Of a stretch of DNA of 64,000 nt, positions 19,016 to 28,914 are shown piece after piece. Below the pieces are notes generated by a model. The model saw only the letters and a list, made by a program, of their open reading frames with translations. It did no database searches and had not been told where the DNA came from. Position 1 is the stretch's first letter; each line of letters opens with the position of its first letter. The position numbers and the translations under genes are program-made. Source of the DNA: Gemmatales bacterium (GTDB lineage: Bacteria > Planctomycetota > Planctomycetia > Gemmatales > Gemmataceae); contig BPJP01000008.1 in assembly GCA_026004675.1 (NCBI GenBank), positions 124,001-188,000 on the forward strand, in the 5' to 3' direction.

Positions 19016-20950
19016 ATGAAATCCCGTTCAAAAGCCGCCAACGTGCTGCATGACGTAACGCTTCTCACTGATGACGATTTGTATCTGTTCAATGAAGGAA
19101 GCCATTTCCGGCTGTACGACAAGCTGGGAGCCCACCCGACAGCAGTTGCTGGCGAAGAAGGGGTCTGCTTCGCGGTCTGGGCGCCAAACGCCCGGCAAGT
19201 AACGGTCATGGGGCAATTCAACGACTGGAACAAATCCAGTCATCCGCTGGCGCCCCTCAAAAGCTCAGGGATTTGGACCGGTTTTGTGCCCGGGTTGCCC
19301 AAAGGAACCCCTTACAAATTCCACATCGTATCACACCATCAGAACTACGAAGTCGATAAAGCGGACCCCTTTGCCGTCTTCAATGAAGTGCCGCCCAGGA
19401 CAGCATCGGTTGTGTGGGACCTGGATTACGAGTGGCAGGATCACGCTTGGATGGCAGAACGCCACCGAGCCAATCACTTGCAGGCGCCGATCAGCATTTA
19501 TGAGGTCCATCTCGGCTCATGGCGACGGCATGTCGAGGAGGGCAACCGACCGTTGAATTATCGCGAAGTCGCCCCACTCCTGGCCGAATACGTCAAGACG
19601 ACAGGCTTCACGCACGTCGAATTCCTCCCCATTATGGAACATCCGTTTTATGGTTCGTGGGGTTACCAGGTAACCGGCTATTTCGCCCCGACTAGCCGAT
19701 ATGGCACGCCGCAGGACTTCATGTATCTGATCGATTACCTGCATCGAAACGGCATCGGCGTCATCCTCGATTGGGTGCCATCGCATTTTCCAACCGATGA
19801 ACACGGCTTGATCTTCTTCGATGGCACGCATTTGTTCGAACATTCCGATCCCCGACAGGGAATGCACAAGGATTGGAACACGGCCATCTTCAACTACGGG
19901 CGAAACGAAGTTCGTAGTTTCCTGATCAGCAGCGCCTTCTACTGGCTGGACAAGTACCACATCGACGGCTTGCGGGTCGATGCCGTCGCTTCGATGCTGT
20001 ATCTCGACTATTCTCGACGTGAAGGGGAATGGATACCGAACAAATATGGCGGCCGGGAAAATCTCGAAGCCATCGACTTTTTGCGACGCATGAACGCGGA
20101 AATCTACGCCTCTTTCCCAGACGTGCAAACCATCGCTGAAGAATCGACCGCTTGGCCCATGGTGTCCAGGCCCACCTATTTGGGCGGACTTGGCTTCGGT
20201 TTCAAATGGGATATGGGCTGGATGCATGACACTCTCGACTATTTCCGCCGCGATCCCATCCACCGCGCTTACCACCACAACCAACTCACCTTTCGCATGA
20301 TTTACGCGTTTACGGAGAACTTCTGCTTGGCGCTGTCGCACGACGAAGTCGTCTACGGCAAAGGTTCACTGCTGGCGAAGATGCCAGGTGACGAATGGCA
20401 AAAATTCGCCAACCTGCGTCTGCTTCTGGCATACATGTTCGTCCAGCCCGGCAAAAAACTGCTGTTCATGGGAGGAGAGTTCGGCCAATACAACGAGTGG
20501 AACCACGAAAGCTCGCTGGACTGGCACCTCTTGCAATACCCGCGGCATCTCGGAGTTCGGCGACTGGTTGAAGATCTGAACCGTCTTTATCGCACCGAGC
20601 CGGCCCTGCATGAACTCGATTGTGACTCCGCCGGTTTCCAGTGGGTCGATGCCAACGACTCGGCCAACAGCGTTTTGACCTTTCTGAGGCAAAGCCAGCA
20701 ACAACGCGAGATCATCCTGGCAGCCTGTAACTTCACACCCATTCCCAGACACAACTACCGCGTGGGCGTTCCCAGGCCCGGATTCTGGAAAGAAATCTTC
20801 AACAGCGACGCCCGCGAATACGGTGGCAGCGGACAGGGGAACCTCGGCGGCGTTCATTCGACACCATTGCCCATGCATGGCCGATTGGCGTCGCTTAATC
20901 TTACCCTGCCTCCTCTCTCTGTAACGCTTTTCAAACACCAAACTCCTTAA
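19016..20950 (+). CDS. glgB: 1,4-alpha-glucan branching enzyme
   Basis: 644 residues. An N-terminal CBM48 module (GVCFAVWAPNARQVTVMGQF) precedes a GH13 catalytic barrel with EFLPIMEHPFYGSWGYQVTG, GLRVDAVASMLYLDYSR (nucleophile Asp near 322), TIAEESTAWP (acid/base Glu near 373) and LSHDEVVYGKGSL (Asp near 442). A C-terminal all-beta domain ends in PPLSVTLFKH. It introduces alpha-1,6 branches in glycogen. No other glycogen genes are adjacent. Length and motifs are standard, with no frameshift. Confidence 0.95.
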   Translation: MKSRSKAANVLHDVTLLTDDDLYLFNEGSHFRLYDKLGAHPTAVAGEEGVCFAVWAPNARQVTVMGQFNDWNKSSHPLAPLKSSGIWTGFVPGLPKGTPYKFHIVSHHQNYEVDKADPFAVFNEVPPRTASVVWDLDYEWQDHAWMAERHRANHLQAPISIYEVHLGSWRRHVEEGNRPLNYREVAPLLAEYVKTTGFTHVEFLPIMEHPFYGSWGYQVTGYFAPTSRYGTPQDFMYLIDYLHRNGIGVILDWVPSHFPTDEHGLIFFDGTHLFEHSDPRQGMHKDWNTAIFNYGRNEVRSFLISSAFYWLDKYHIDGLRVDAVASMLYLDYSRREGEWIPNKYGGRENLEAIDFLRRMNAEIYASFPDVQTIAEESTAWPMVSRPTYLGGLGFGFKWDMGWMHDTLDYFRRDPIHRAYHHNQLTFRMIYAFTENFCLALSHDEVVYGKGSLLAKMPGDEWQKFANLRLLLAYMFVQPGKKLLFMGGEFGQYNEWNHESSLDWHLLQYPRHLGVRRLVEDLNRLYRTEPALHELDCDSAGFQWVDANDSANSVLTFLRQSQQQREIILAACNFTPIPRHNYRVGVPRPGFWKEIFNSDAREYGGSGQGNLGGVHSTPLPMHGRLASLNLTLPPLSVTLFKHQTP

Positions 20951-21316
20951 GTCGTGGCAACAACTGGCCAAATGGACACTTCCGCCCAAAGCGGCGGTGG
21001 TGGCTGCGTCGCAGGCGGCAGCTGCGCAGACTGAATCAACCACGACCACGCGATTCAGCGGGGGCGCCTTCAATACTCTGTTGGTCAGTCATGCCAAGGA
21101 TTTGGTCAGGCGTCGTGAGTCTTAGATTCACGACTCGCATTCAATTTGCGCAACTTGCGCCGAAAAGTCGGCGCTCAGCGCCGAAATGGTGCGCCAAAAA
21201 AGCGGCGCACCAGCGTCGGCTTTTGCTTAATGTGCTAGTTTGATTGAACTTAGAAAAACAAGTCAAGTCGGAATGATTTGTGCATCAGGAAACGACAGAA
21301 GGAACGAACTAACGAG
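20951..21316. other. 366-base intergenic region with three consecutive hairpins
   Basis: No ORF was recognised. Three perfect inverted repeats lie in the second half: GTCGTGA/TCACGAC (21112-21134), CGGCGCT/AGCGCCG (21169-21183) and TGGTGCGCC/GGCGCACCA with an A-rich loop (21187-21212). The last could act as a terminator or RNA-stability element, although the following T tract (TTTTGCTT) is distant. Confidence 0.55.
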
Positions 21317-22205
21317 ATGGAAGGCACTGCAGGAGGGCCAAAGATTGCGGAGCGTCGAGTGAAGCTTTCGAATGTTTGGAGGAATTTGAGGTGGGGTGAA
21401 TTTAGCGCTAGCGAAGGGCGGTCTGGATTGGCTCACCTCGAAAGTTATACAACGCAATACCGGGAATGGGGCAATGGTCCAACGATCGTGTTGGTGCATG
21501 GCTTGGCCGGCGGGATGGAGTTGTTGGGACCGTTGGCACGCTGTTTGGCCCAACGCTTTCGGGTGATTTGTTACCAATTGCGCGGGGACGAAAAGTGCTT
21601 TGCTTTGCGGCAACGATTTGGCATGTCGGACCTGGTTGAGGATCTGGCCCAGTTTCTTGACTGGCGTGCCTTGGAGAAGCCGATCCTCTTGGGTGTTTCC
21701 TTTGGAGGCGTTTTGGCATTGGAGTTCGCCGCACGCTATCCGTGGCGCTTGCACAACCTGATCGTTCAAGGGGTGGGTGCCCGATTGGAAAAAGGACTAT
21801 TGCAGTCGGTGCGCGCGGGTGGTGTTATCGCGCTATCCGTTGCCGCACGACAACGCTTTCGTCAATCAGTTTTTCAATTTGCTTTTTGGTGGGCGAGAAG
21901 AAAGTCCGTTGTTTGAATTCGTGACGCATCACTGCTGGCAGACGGATCAGTCGGTGATGGTTCATCGTTTGCGGCTAGTGGAAAAGTCGGATCTGGAGCG
22001 TCGGCTGCCTTGTATCGAAACTCCTACTTTGGTGCTGGCCGGCGAGCGGGATTTGCTCGTATCGAAGCGCAGCATCAAGCAGTTGTGCGAAAGGGTGGCA
22101 CACTCGCAGTTTCAGACGTTGCCGGGTTGCGGCCATCTTGCCTTCGTTAGCGACCCGCAGCGTGTCGCCCAGGCGGTTATTCGCTTTGTAACACAGTGCA
22201 ATTAG
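21317..22205 (+). CDS. Alpha/beta-fold hydrolase, one frameshift
   Basis: Repair gives about 295 residues. The oxyanion and nucleophile regions are clear: TIVLVHGLAGGMELLGPL, then LLGVSFGGVLALEFAARYP (GxSxG with Ser catalytic). The acid and base lie in the second frame: PTLVLAGERDLLVSKRS and LPGCGHLAFVSDP. The frame shifts by +1 between about 21815 and 21845, around the G-rich stretch, joining VRAGG to LSRYPLPHDNAF. The substrate is unknown. The start may instead be GTG 21359, which has GGAG 6 bases upstream. A stem-loop with a T-rich tail follows the gene. Confidence 0.75.
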
Positions 22206-22282
22206 CGGTGTAAGGGAAAAGAGAGAAGGAAACTCAGCAAAGTCGAGAGGGAACCTCGTTGAAGCCCTTGCCCCATGAAAAG

Positions 22283-22328
22283 GAGTGCGTTCCGATTTAT
22301 GCAAGAGGAGCGCACTCTTTATTTTTTA
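22283..22328 (+). terminator. Intrinsic terminator between convergent genes
   Basis: GAGTGCG (22283-22289) pairs with CGCACTC (22311-22317), followed by TTTATTTTTT. It lies 78 bases after the hydrolase stop and just before the 3' end of the convergent radical SAM gene. Confidence 0.7.
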
Positions 22329-22348
22329 TCCATGCAACGGCCGAGTTT

Positions 22349-23407
22349 TCAAAAGAAACGCATCTGTCCCGACGCGGGAAGCGGTGGCCGAAAGTCTGCC
22401 GTGTTGAAGGCGGAAGATTTCCATCCAGGCCATACTTGCGCTGGAACAACCGAAACATGTTCTTGATCTGTTTTGCCAGCTCACCTGAACCGACCATCCG
22501 TTCGCCCCCCAAGCTGAACTGTTCAGCTTGCCGTTACGGGTTTCACGAATTCTTTGCAACACGCGCGCAGCTTTCAAAGGCTGAGTGCGCTCCAGCCATT
22601 CGATGAAGACCGACTCCACATCGAGCGGCAGCCGAAGGAGAATGTAATTGGCCGTCATCGCGCCGGCCTTCTGGGCTGCTTCCAGAATCGAGGGAATTTC
22701 CGCGTCGTTCAGCCCCGGAATGACAGGTGCGACCATTACACCGACAGGAACACCGGCCTCGGCCAGCATAGCCACGGCACGAAGTCTCGCCGACGGAATG
22801 CTCGTCCGCGGCTCCATATCCCGGGCCAGCCGTGGATCCAGCGTGGTGATCGAAACGAATACGTGCACCAGGTGCAAGGAAGCCATTTGCATCAGAATCG
22901 GCAGATCACGTACGACAAGGGCATTCTTCGTGACAATGCTGACGGGTTGGCGACACTCCAACGCTACTTCGAGACACTGCCTCGTTAGCCGAAACTGACG
23001 CTCTGCGGGTTGAAAACAGTCCGTGACACCTGAAAATGTGATCGGCTCCGGTTTCCATGAATCCCTCGCCAGAAACTCGCGAAACAACTTCGGAGCGTCG
23101 TGCTTGACAATGATCTTTGTCTCGAAATCCAAGCCCGCACTGAAGCCCAGGTAGTTGTGGCCAGGACGTGCGTAACAATAAGAACACCCGTGACCACAGC
23201 CCCGATAAGGGTGAGGCTATACCGAAAGGGAAGATCCGGCGAGTCGTTTTCAGAGATGATGCTTCTCGATGTATCACAAAGGTATTCAATCTTCCGATCT
23301 GAGATCGCTCGCAGATACTCCTGATCCCATTCCAAATGCTCCAGGTCAGGTTCCTGATGCACCGACTCCAATCGATTCGGCGGATTGATTCGCGAGCCGT
23401 GACGCAT
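22349..23407 (-). CDS. PA0069-family radical SAM protein, interrupted by three single-base deletions
   Basis: Repair gives 353 residues: INPPNRLESVH at the N-terminus, YRGCGHGCSYCYARPGHNYL (CxxxCxxC cluster), FSGVTDCFQPAERQFRLTRQ, PVSIVTKNALVVRDLP and a C-terminal QIKNMFRLFQRKYGLDGNLP. The family is related to spore photoproduct lyase-like SAM enzymes; its reaction is unknown. Frames change near 23212 (TT expected), in the six-C run at 22505-22510, and near 22421. All three are apparent deletions, unlike the insertions in neighbouring genes. The conserved sequence continues across every break. Confidence 0.8.
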
Positions 23408-23712
23408 GAAGGAAATCCCACTAGTGGAGCTACCGTTTGCCAAATCTCACGATTTATTATAGTCTCAGCTCCCTGGGAGACGCTCGATTTTGGTCGCATT
23501 GTGGCCCACACTGGCAGGCGACACGGAGGTTCTGCGTTTTTCCTGCAGTTCGTGACTTTCCACCGAGCGTCATGGCGTCAACGCGATGAGGAAACCGCCA
23601 CCAAACGATGATTTGGACCATCTGAGGCAATGCCTCGAACCAGTTGATTAGATACGAATACTACAGCGCCAGTTAGTTTCTCCCCGGTGAAATTGATGAA
23701 AGGAACGAACCG
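23408..23712. other. Intergenic region carrying a diverged copy of the 54-bp repeat
   Basis: This divergent gap lies between the radical SAM and sulfatase genes. Bases 23563-23616 align with the 54-bp repeat unit found at 10940-11150 at roughly 70 percent by eye (CGAGCGTC, CGATGAGG, ACCGCCACCAAACGATG). No other feature is seen. Confidence 0.5.
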
Positions 23713-25183
23713 ATGCGAACTTGTCTGACCGCAGTTTTGGCTGTTTGGCTCAGCCTCACCGTTCGTCTCGCTGAGGCCGCACCGCGAAATGTTGTCCTCT
23801 TCGTCACTGACGACCAGGGGCAGGACGCGGGTTGTTACGGCAATCCGGTCATCAAGACGCCGCATCTCGACGCTCTCGCCAAGGACGGCACCCTGTTCCC
23901 CTTTGCGTTTTTGCACCACCGCAAGTTGCAGCGCCAGCCGTTCCGTTATCCTCAGCGGCTTGTTCAACCACTACAACGGGCAATACGGCCACCAGCATTC
24001 CTATCACCACTTCGCCAGTTTTGACTACGTGCAAAGTCTGCCGGTCCTGATGAAAAAAGCAGGTTATCGAACTGCCCGCATCGGCAAATACCATGTTGCC
24101 CCCGAATCGGTCTACCACTTCGACGAAGTCCTGAAAATGGGCGTCGGCGGTTCGCGGAATCCGGTCGCCATGGCAGAGCGCTGCGGCGAATTCATTCGCG
24201 GCAAAAGCGACAAACCCTTCTTTCTTTACTTTTGCACCAGCGATCCGCACCGAAGCGGCGGCACGGTTAAAAACGCCAAACACAACCCCAACCCGTTCGG
24301 CAACCGCGAACAGGGCTATCCGGGAGTGAAGGAGGTGACGTACGATCCCGACCAAAGTAATCGTCCCGCCGTTCTTGCCCGATACGCCCGTTTGCCGCGC
24401 CGAACTCGCGCAATACTACCAATCCGTTTCGCGAATCGACCAAGGGCTGGGCAAACTGGTGCAGCTTCTTAAAGACGCTGGCCATTACGACGATACGTTA
24501 ATCATCTACATTTCCGACCACGGCATCGCCTTTCCGGGGGCCAAGACCACCGTCTATGAACCGGGTTTGCGCTCCCCCTGCGTCGTGCGGAACCCTTATC
24601 AAAGGAAACGGGGGCAACATTTGCCGAGCCATGATCAGTTGGGTCGACCTGACACCGACGATCCTCGATTTTGCCGGCGCGTACGACGCCAAGACTCAGG
24701 CCGTCAAACCAGAAATCAGCGGCAGCAAATCGAAACCGTACCGCTTCCACGGTCGCTCGTTTTTGTCCATCACCGAACAAACCGACCCGAAAGGATGGGA
24801 TGAGATTTACGCGTCGCACACCTTTCACGAAATCACGATGTATTACCCCATGCGCGTCGTACGCACTCGAAAATATAAACTGATCTGGAATATCGCCCAC
24901 CCATTGCCGTACCCCTTCGCATCGGACCTTTGGGCAGCGCCGACGTTTCAGGACGTTTACAAGAGGGAAGGACTCAAGGGGATGTACGGCAAACGCACCA
25001 TCGGGCGCGTATATCCACCGCCCCAAATACGAGCTGTTCGATTTGGAGTCGGACCCCGACGAAACCAAGAACCTGGCGAATGACGATCAATTCGCGGACG
25101 TGTTGAAGGAATTGCAAGGAAAATTGCGCGCTTTTCAAAAGCGGACACAAGACCCCTGGATCCTGAAGTGGAATTACGAGTAA
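23713..25183 (+). CDS. Heparan N-sulfatase (sulfamidase)-like sulfatase, interrupted by four single-base insertions
   Basis: Repair gives 488 residues with a signal peptide. Family motifs are VVLFVTDDQGQDAGCYGNP (metal-binding Asp pair), the formylglycine motif in CTTASCSASRSVILSG, HHFASFDYVQSLPVLMKKAG, GKYHVAPESVYHFD, DDTLIIYISDHGIAFPGAK and the late block HTFHEITMYYPMRVVRTRKY. The order and spacing resemble N-sulfoglucosamine sulfohydrolase, so sulfated glycan desulfation is likely. Frames break at the T5 run 23908-23912, near 24349, near 24594 and at GGG 25003-25005, each one extra base. It ends 6 bases before the cysteine desulfurase start. Confidence 0.85.
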
Positions 25184-25189
25184 TCGAAC

Positions 25190-26319
25190 ATGAAACCGAT
25201 TTATCTGGACTACAATGCGACGACACCGATTGATCCGTTGGTGGTGGAGGAGATGTTGCCGTATCTCCGCGAACATTTCGGCAACCCCTCGAGCAGCCAC
25301 GCCTACGGCACGGTGACAAAGAAGGCAGTGGAGCGTGCGCGGCAGCAGGTGGCCGATTTCCTGGGAGCTTCTGCAGACGAAATCGTCTTTACGAGCGGCG
25401 GCACGGAAGCCAACAACCATGCACTAAAGGGGACTGTCTGCGGTCGGGCAGCCCACATTATCACCAGCGCTGTCGAGCACCCTGCGACTATGCAGACCTG
25501 CCGATTTCTCGAACGGCAAGGCTGCCAGATCAGCGTGGTCGGCGTAGACGGCTTCGGACAAGTCAGCGTCGATGCTGTGGTTGAGTGCATTCGGCCAGAG
25601 ACCGTTCTTATCAGCATTATGCACTCGAATAACGAGGTCGGCACGTTTCAGCCGATTCGCGAGATTGCCGAACAGGCCCGTACGAAAGGAGTGCTCGTCC
25701 ACACGGATGCCGCCCAGTCGCTGGGAAAAGTACCGATCAATGTTCGCGAATTGGGAGTGGATTTTTTTGTCGCTGGCGGGACACAAGCTGTATGCACCGA
25801 AAGGGGTCGGAGTGCTCTACATTCGCCGAGGCGTGCCACTGGAATCACTCATCCACGGCGCCGGTCACGAACAGGGGCCGCCGTGCCGGCACGGAGAACG
25901 TGCCTTATCTTGTCGCTCTGGGAAAAGCCTGCGAATTGGCCGGCGCCTCCTTGCCCGCTGCCACGACCAAATTGCGCAACATGCGCGACCGTCTATGGGA
26001 TCGCTTGCAAAAGGGCCTGGGCGGCCGCGTGTCATTGAATGGTCACCCCGATCAGCGACTGCCGAACACGCTGAACGTCAACTTCCTTGGCCACATCGGT
26101 GCGGAGTTGCTGCGAGCCGTGCCCGGCGTGGCTGCCTCGACGGGTTCGGCCTGTCACGAGGGCGAAGTGCAATTGTCGCCGGTGCTGAAAGCAATGGGCG
26201 TTGCCCCGGAAATTGGCCGGGGTGCTGTGCGGCTCAGTGTGGGCCGGTTCACGACCGACGAAGAAATCGATCACGCCGCCGATTTGCTGATCAAAGAGGC
26301 TCTGCGACGCTCGGCCTAG
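25190..26319 (+). CDS. Cysteine desulfurase (NifS/IscS class), interrupted by two single-base insertions
   Basis: Repair gives 375 residues. Motifs are YLDYNATTPIDPLVVEEML, TSGGTEANNHALKG, HSNNEVGTFQPI, the PLP lysine in LAGHKLYAPKGVGVLY, RRAGTENVPYLVALG and the catalytic Cys region ASTGSACHEGEVQLSPVL. It removes sulfur from cysteine as persulfide for Fe-S or thio-cofactor synthesis. Breaks are at the T7 run 25762-25768 (six expected) and the G4 run 25874-25877 (three expected). No iscU or sufU is adjacent. The close spacing to the sulfatase suggests co-transcription. Confidence 0.88.
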
Positions 26320-26334
26320 TGCACAGTAGCGACG

Positions 26335-26709
26335 CTAGTCATCTTCTTCGAGCATTCGCAATCGTTCGGCCAGGTCGTCGAGAGCCGCTCTTTGCGCCTG
26401 TGCGGTTGGCGGAATCGGTGTGCGATCCGAAACAGATACCGGTCGCTCCAACGAAAGCGGGTAGACGGTGCGTGCCATTATGTCGGTGCGTGCCACTATG
26501 TTTTGACTGTTTTCGCGACGCTGAAAGCGAGAAGCGTTCCGGATCCAACGAAGGCATGAGTCGCAATGTTGCGCCTCCAAATGAGCTTCTACCCGCTTTC
26601 GGTCACTAGCGCCGATCCGTCCCAGGCCGAAGTTAATCAAGTCGGACACCGGAGGACATTTTGCCGTCTCCGTCATTTTGTCGGAGAAGACGAGTTGCCG
26701 ATCAGCCAT
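26335..26709 (-). CDS. Putative zinc-binding anti-sigma factor
   Basis: 124 residues. A ZAS-like segment has Cys in KCPPVSDLINFGLG and the HxxxCxxC motif in AHLEAQHCDSCLRWI. The rest is basic to mixed with no membrane helix, so it would be a soluble anti-sigma factor. ATG 26709 starts at MADRQLVFSD; an upstream in-frame start exists but would overlap the sigma region signals. It lies 75 bases downstream of the ECF sigma gene on the same strand, the usual order of a sigma/anti-sigma pair. Function is inferred from the motif and the neighbour. Confidence 0.6.
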   Translation of the reverse strand: MADRQLVFSDKMTETAKCPPVSDLINFGLGRIGASDRKRVEAHLEAQHCDSCLRWIRNASRFQRRENSQNIVARTDIMARTVYPLSLERPVSVSDRTPIPPTAQAQRAALDDLAERLRMLEEDD

Positions 26710-26784
26710 AGTTTTTCCCTGTCTGTTTGCACGGACGACACTATGCCGTACCGTTCGGAAAACGTTCCCAGTTGCCAAAAGGCG

Positions 26785-27462
26785 TCATTCGTCTGCAAGG
26801 GTTTCACCCAAATCTTCGATTGCCTCATTGTAAAGCGTTGAAACATATGCTTGACTGATATTCAATTCCTCGGCAATTTCTCTACCTTTTTTTCCTGCTA
26901 GTTTCAAGCGGACCACCGTTCGTTGCAACTTTGGCAAGGCGTCGATTGCCCCTTCGAGTTTTTCTCTTTTCTCTCGTTTCTCCAACTCAGCGAACGGCGG
27001 CTCGGAATCGTCGACTATCTGATCCAGTTGGGCGGTGCTGGAATCGTCTTCCAAGGAACCAGTGGACGAGGTCTTTTTAGCCTTCTTCAGAATGTCACAA
27101 TACTTGTTGCGAGCAATCGTGAACAACCACCCCCAAAACGACCGCTTCGGGTCGAATGTTTCCGCCCGCAAATACAACCGGATCAACGTCTCTTGTACGA
27201 CATCTTCGGCAAGATTTCGATCCTGACATTGGCAATTCCGGTCCAAATATGTGCGCAACCGCTGACTGGCGCGTCGGACGATTTCCTCGAATGCTTCTGT
27301 AGCCGCTTGTTTGAGACGAAACTCGTCGACCCCCGGCGCACGGTAGTCGTTCGCCCAAACGAATACTTGCATTAACTGTCTTTCGCTTGCGGTGGGTAAC
27401 CATCGGAGTAATTCATCCCAATCGTCGAAGCGAAGCGATTCTGCGGGCTCAAGGGACATCGA
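26785..27462 (-). CDS. ECF-type RNA polymerase sigma factor
   Basis: 225 residues. Region 2 is seen in DRNLAEDVVQETLIRLYLRA and RSFWGWLFTIARNKYCDIL. Region 4 is a helix-turn-helix in VVRLKLAGKKGREIAEELNI and SQAYVSTLYNEAIEDL. ATG 27462 (MSLEPAESLR) is preceded by GGAGG at good spacing; longer upstream frames run into the rlmN promoter region and lack similarity. An N-terminal extension of about 75 residues before region 2 is somewhat long for an ECF factor. It pairs with the downstream putative anti-sigma factor. Confidence 0.85.
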   Translation of the reverse strand, partial: SMSLEPAESLRFDDWDELLRWLPTASERQLMQVFVWANDYRAPGVDEFRLKQAATEAFEEIVRRASQRLRTYLDRNCQCQDRNLAEDVVQETLIRLYLRAETFDPKRSFWGWLFTIARNKYCDILKKAKKTSSTGSLEDDSSTAQLDQIVDDSEPPFAELEKREKREKLEGAIDALPKLQRTVVRLKLAGKKGREIAEELNISQAYVSTLYNEAIEDLGETLADE

Positions 27463-27684
27463 CTTCCTCCACCGCGGGACCGAAAAGCCCGCACGGTGAA
27501 ATCTCCTCTTATTTATTTTACGTAATAAACGGGCTGATTTTCGCAGAAACCGCTGTCTACTTCCACCATTTTTTGGAAAATCTACCGAAAACAAAGGTCG
27601 TGTCGATCCTGTCCATCGTGCCGGAGCAAAAGGGCCGACTCGTCCGCTTGCGTGCCGTTGGGCGGGTCCCATAAGATAGGCAAT

Positions 27685-28821
27685 ATGTTGCCTCTGCTAA
27701 CGAACCGGTTGCCCGCGTTTCTCGACCAATCCGCCCAGCGGATGACGGATTGGCTGCGCACTCACGGCGAATCAGCGATGCGATTTCGGCAAATCCGCCA
27801 TTGGCTGTTTGTTGGCCGGGCAACGAATTTTGCCGAAATGACCGATTTGCCAAAAAAACTTCGGGTGCAGTTGGCCGATGAATTCCGCTTGTTCCAGAGC
27901 GAAATCGCCAGCCGGCAGCAGTCGTGTGACGGAACGCAAAAACTTTTGTTGCGTCTTTTTGACGGTCATCACATCGAGTGTGTGATGATTCCGGAAAAAA
28001 CCAGACGCACAGCCTGCATCAGCACACAAGTGGGCTGCGGCATGGGTTGCGTCTTTTGTGCCAGCGGTTTGAATGGCGTCGTTCGTAATTTGAGCCAAGG
28101 AGAGATTCTCGAACAGCTACTTCATTTGCGAAACCTTCTGCCCAGACAGGAGCGCCTCACGAACATTGTCGTGATGGGCATGGGCGAACCTTTGGCGAAC
28201 CTGGACGCGTTAGCCGACGCTCTCGACATCGCTTGCAGCCGAGACGGCTTGGGCATTGGAGCCAGGCATGTGACGATTTCGACGGTCGGCCTTCCTGCGA
28301 AAATGCGCCGCCTGGCAGAGTTGGGCAAACCGTATCATTTGGCAGTCTCTTTGCACGCGCCGAATGACGCGTTGCGCGCCCGCATCGTGCCGACCAATTC
28401 GGCGACCGGCATTCGTGCCATTCTCGAAGCGGCCGATTTAATCTTTTCCAAAACAGGTCGGCGCGTGACGTATGAATATGTTCTGCTGGGAGGGATCAAC
28501 GATTCAAAACGAGAAGCACGCGAACTGGCCCGCCTTTTGGCGGGTCGCTGCGCTCATGTGAATTTAATTCCGTTTAATGAAGTGGCAGGTCTTCCCTATC
28601 GCCCGCCGACTCAGCGTTCCCAAACCGACTTTGTTGCGGAACTTCGGCGAGCCGGGATCAACGTGAAAGTACGCAAGCGCAAAGGAGCCGACATCGACGC
28701 GGCGTGCGGTCAGCTGCGGCGAAAAATCATCGAAAAAACAGGCGGTGTCCACCCTGACAATCCAGTACAATTGGCACGGCGGGTAATCCTCGCCTTCTGG
28801 GAAAGCCGTCTCGGCACATGA
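27685..28821 (+). CDS. rlmN: 23S rRNA (adenine-2503-C2)-methyltransferase / tRNA methyltransferase
   Basis: 378 residues. The radical SAM motif is in STQVGCGMGCVFCASGLNG (CxxxCxxC). The family blocks VVMGMGEPLANLDAL, VSLHAPNDALRARIVP and YVLLGGINDSKREARELA, with the C-terminal cysteine region IDAACGQLRRKI, fit RlmN, which methylates A2503 of 23S rRNA and A37 of some tRNAs. ATG 27685 is chosen over GTG 27652 because the family begins close to the LPLLTNRL helix. It is divergent from the first sigma factor and followed by the second. Confidence 0.93.
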   Translation: MLPLLTNRLPAFLDQSAQRMTDWLRTHGESAMRFRQIRHWLFVGRATNFAEMTDLPKKLRVQLADEFRLFQSEIASRQQSCDGTQKLLLRLFDGHHIECVMIPEKTRRTACISTQVGCGMGCVFCASGLNGVVRNLSQGEILEQLLHLRNLLPRQERLTNIVVMGMGEPLANLDALADALDIACSRDGLGIGARHVTISTVGLPAKMRRLAELGKPYHLAVSLHAPNDALRARIVPTNSATGIRAILEAADLIFSKTGRRVTYEYVLLGGINDSKREARELARLLAGRCAHVNLIPFNEVAGLPYRPPTQRSQTDFVAELRRAGINVKVRKRKGADIDAACGQLRRKIIEKTGGVHPDNPVQLARRVILAFWESRLGT

Positions 28822-28914
28822 CACTTTTCGATTTCGCAACCTCTTTTGGCGGAACCTTCCCCGGCGAGAGTGGTTTAATCAAGTAGGAAGGCAAAGAAGT
28901 CCGTTGAGGATTCG

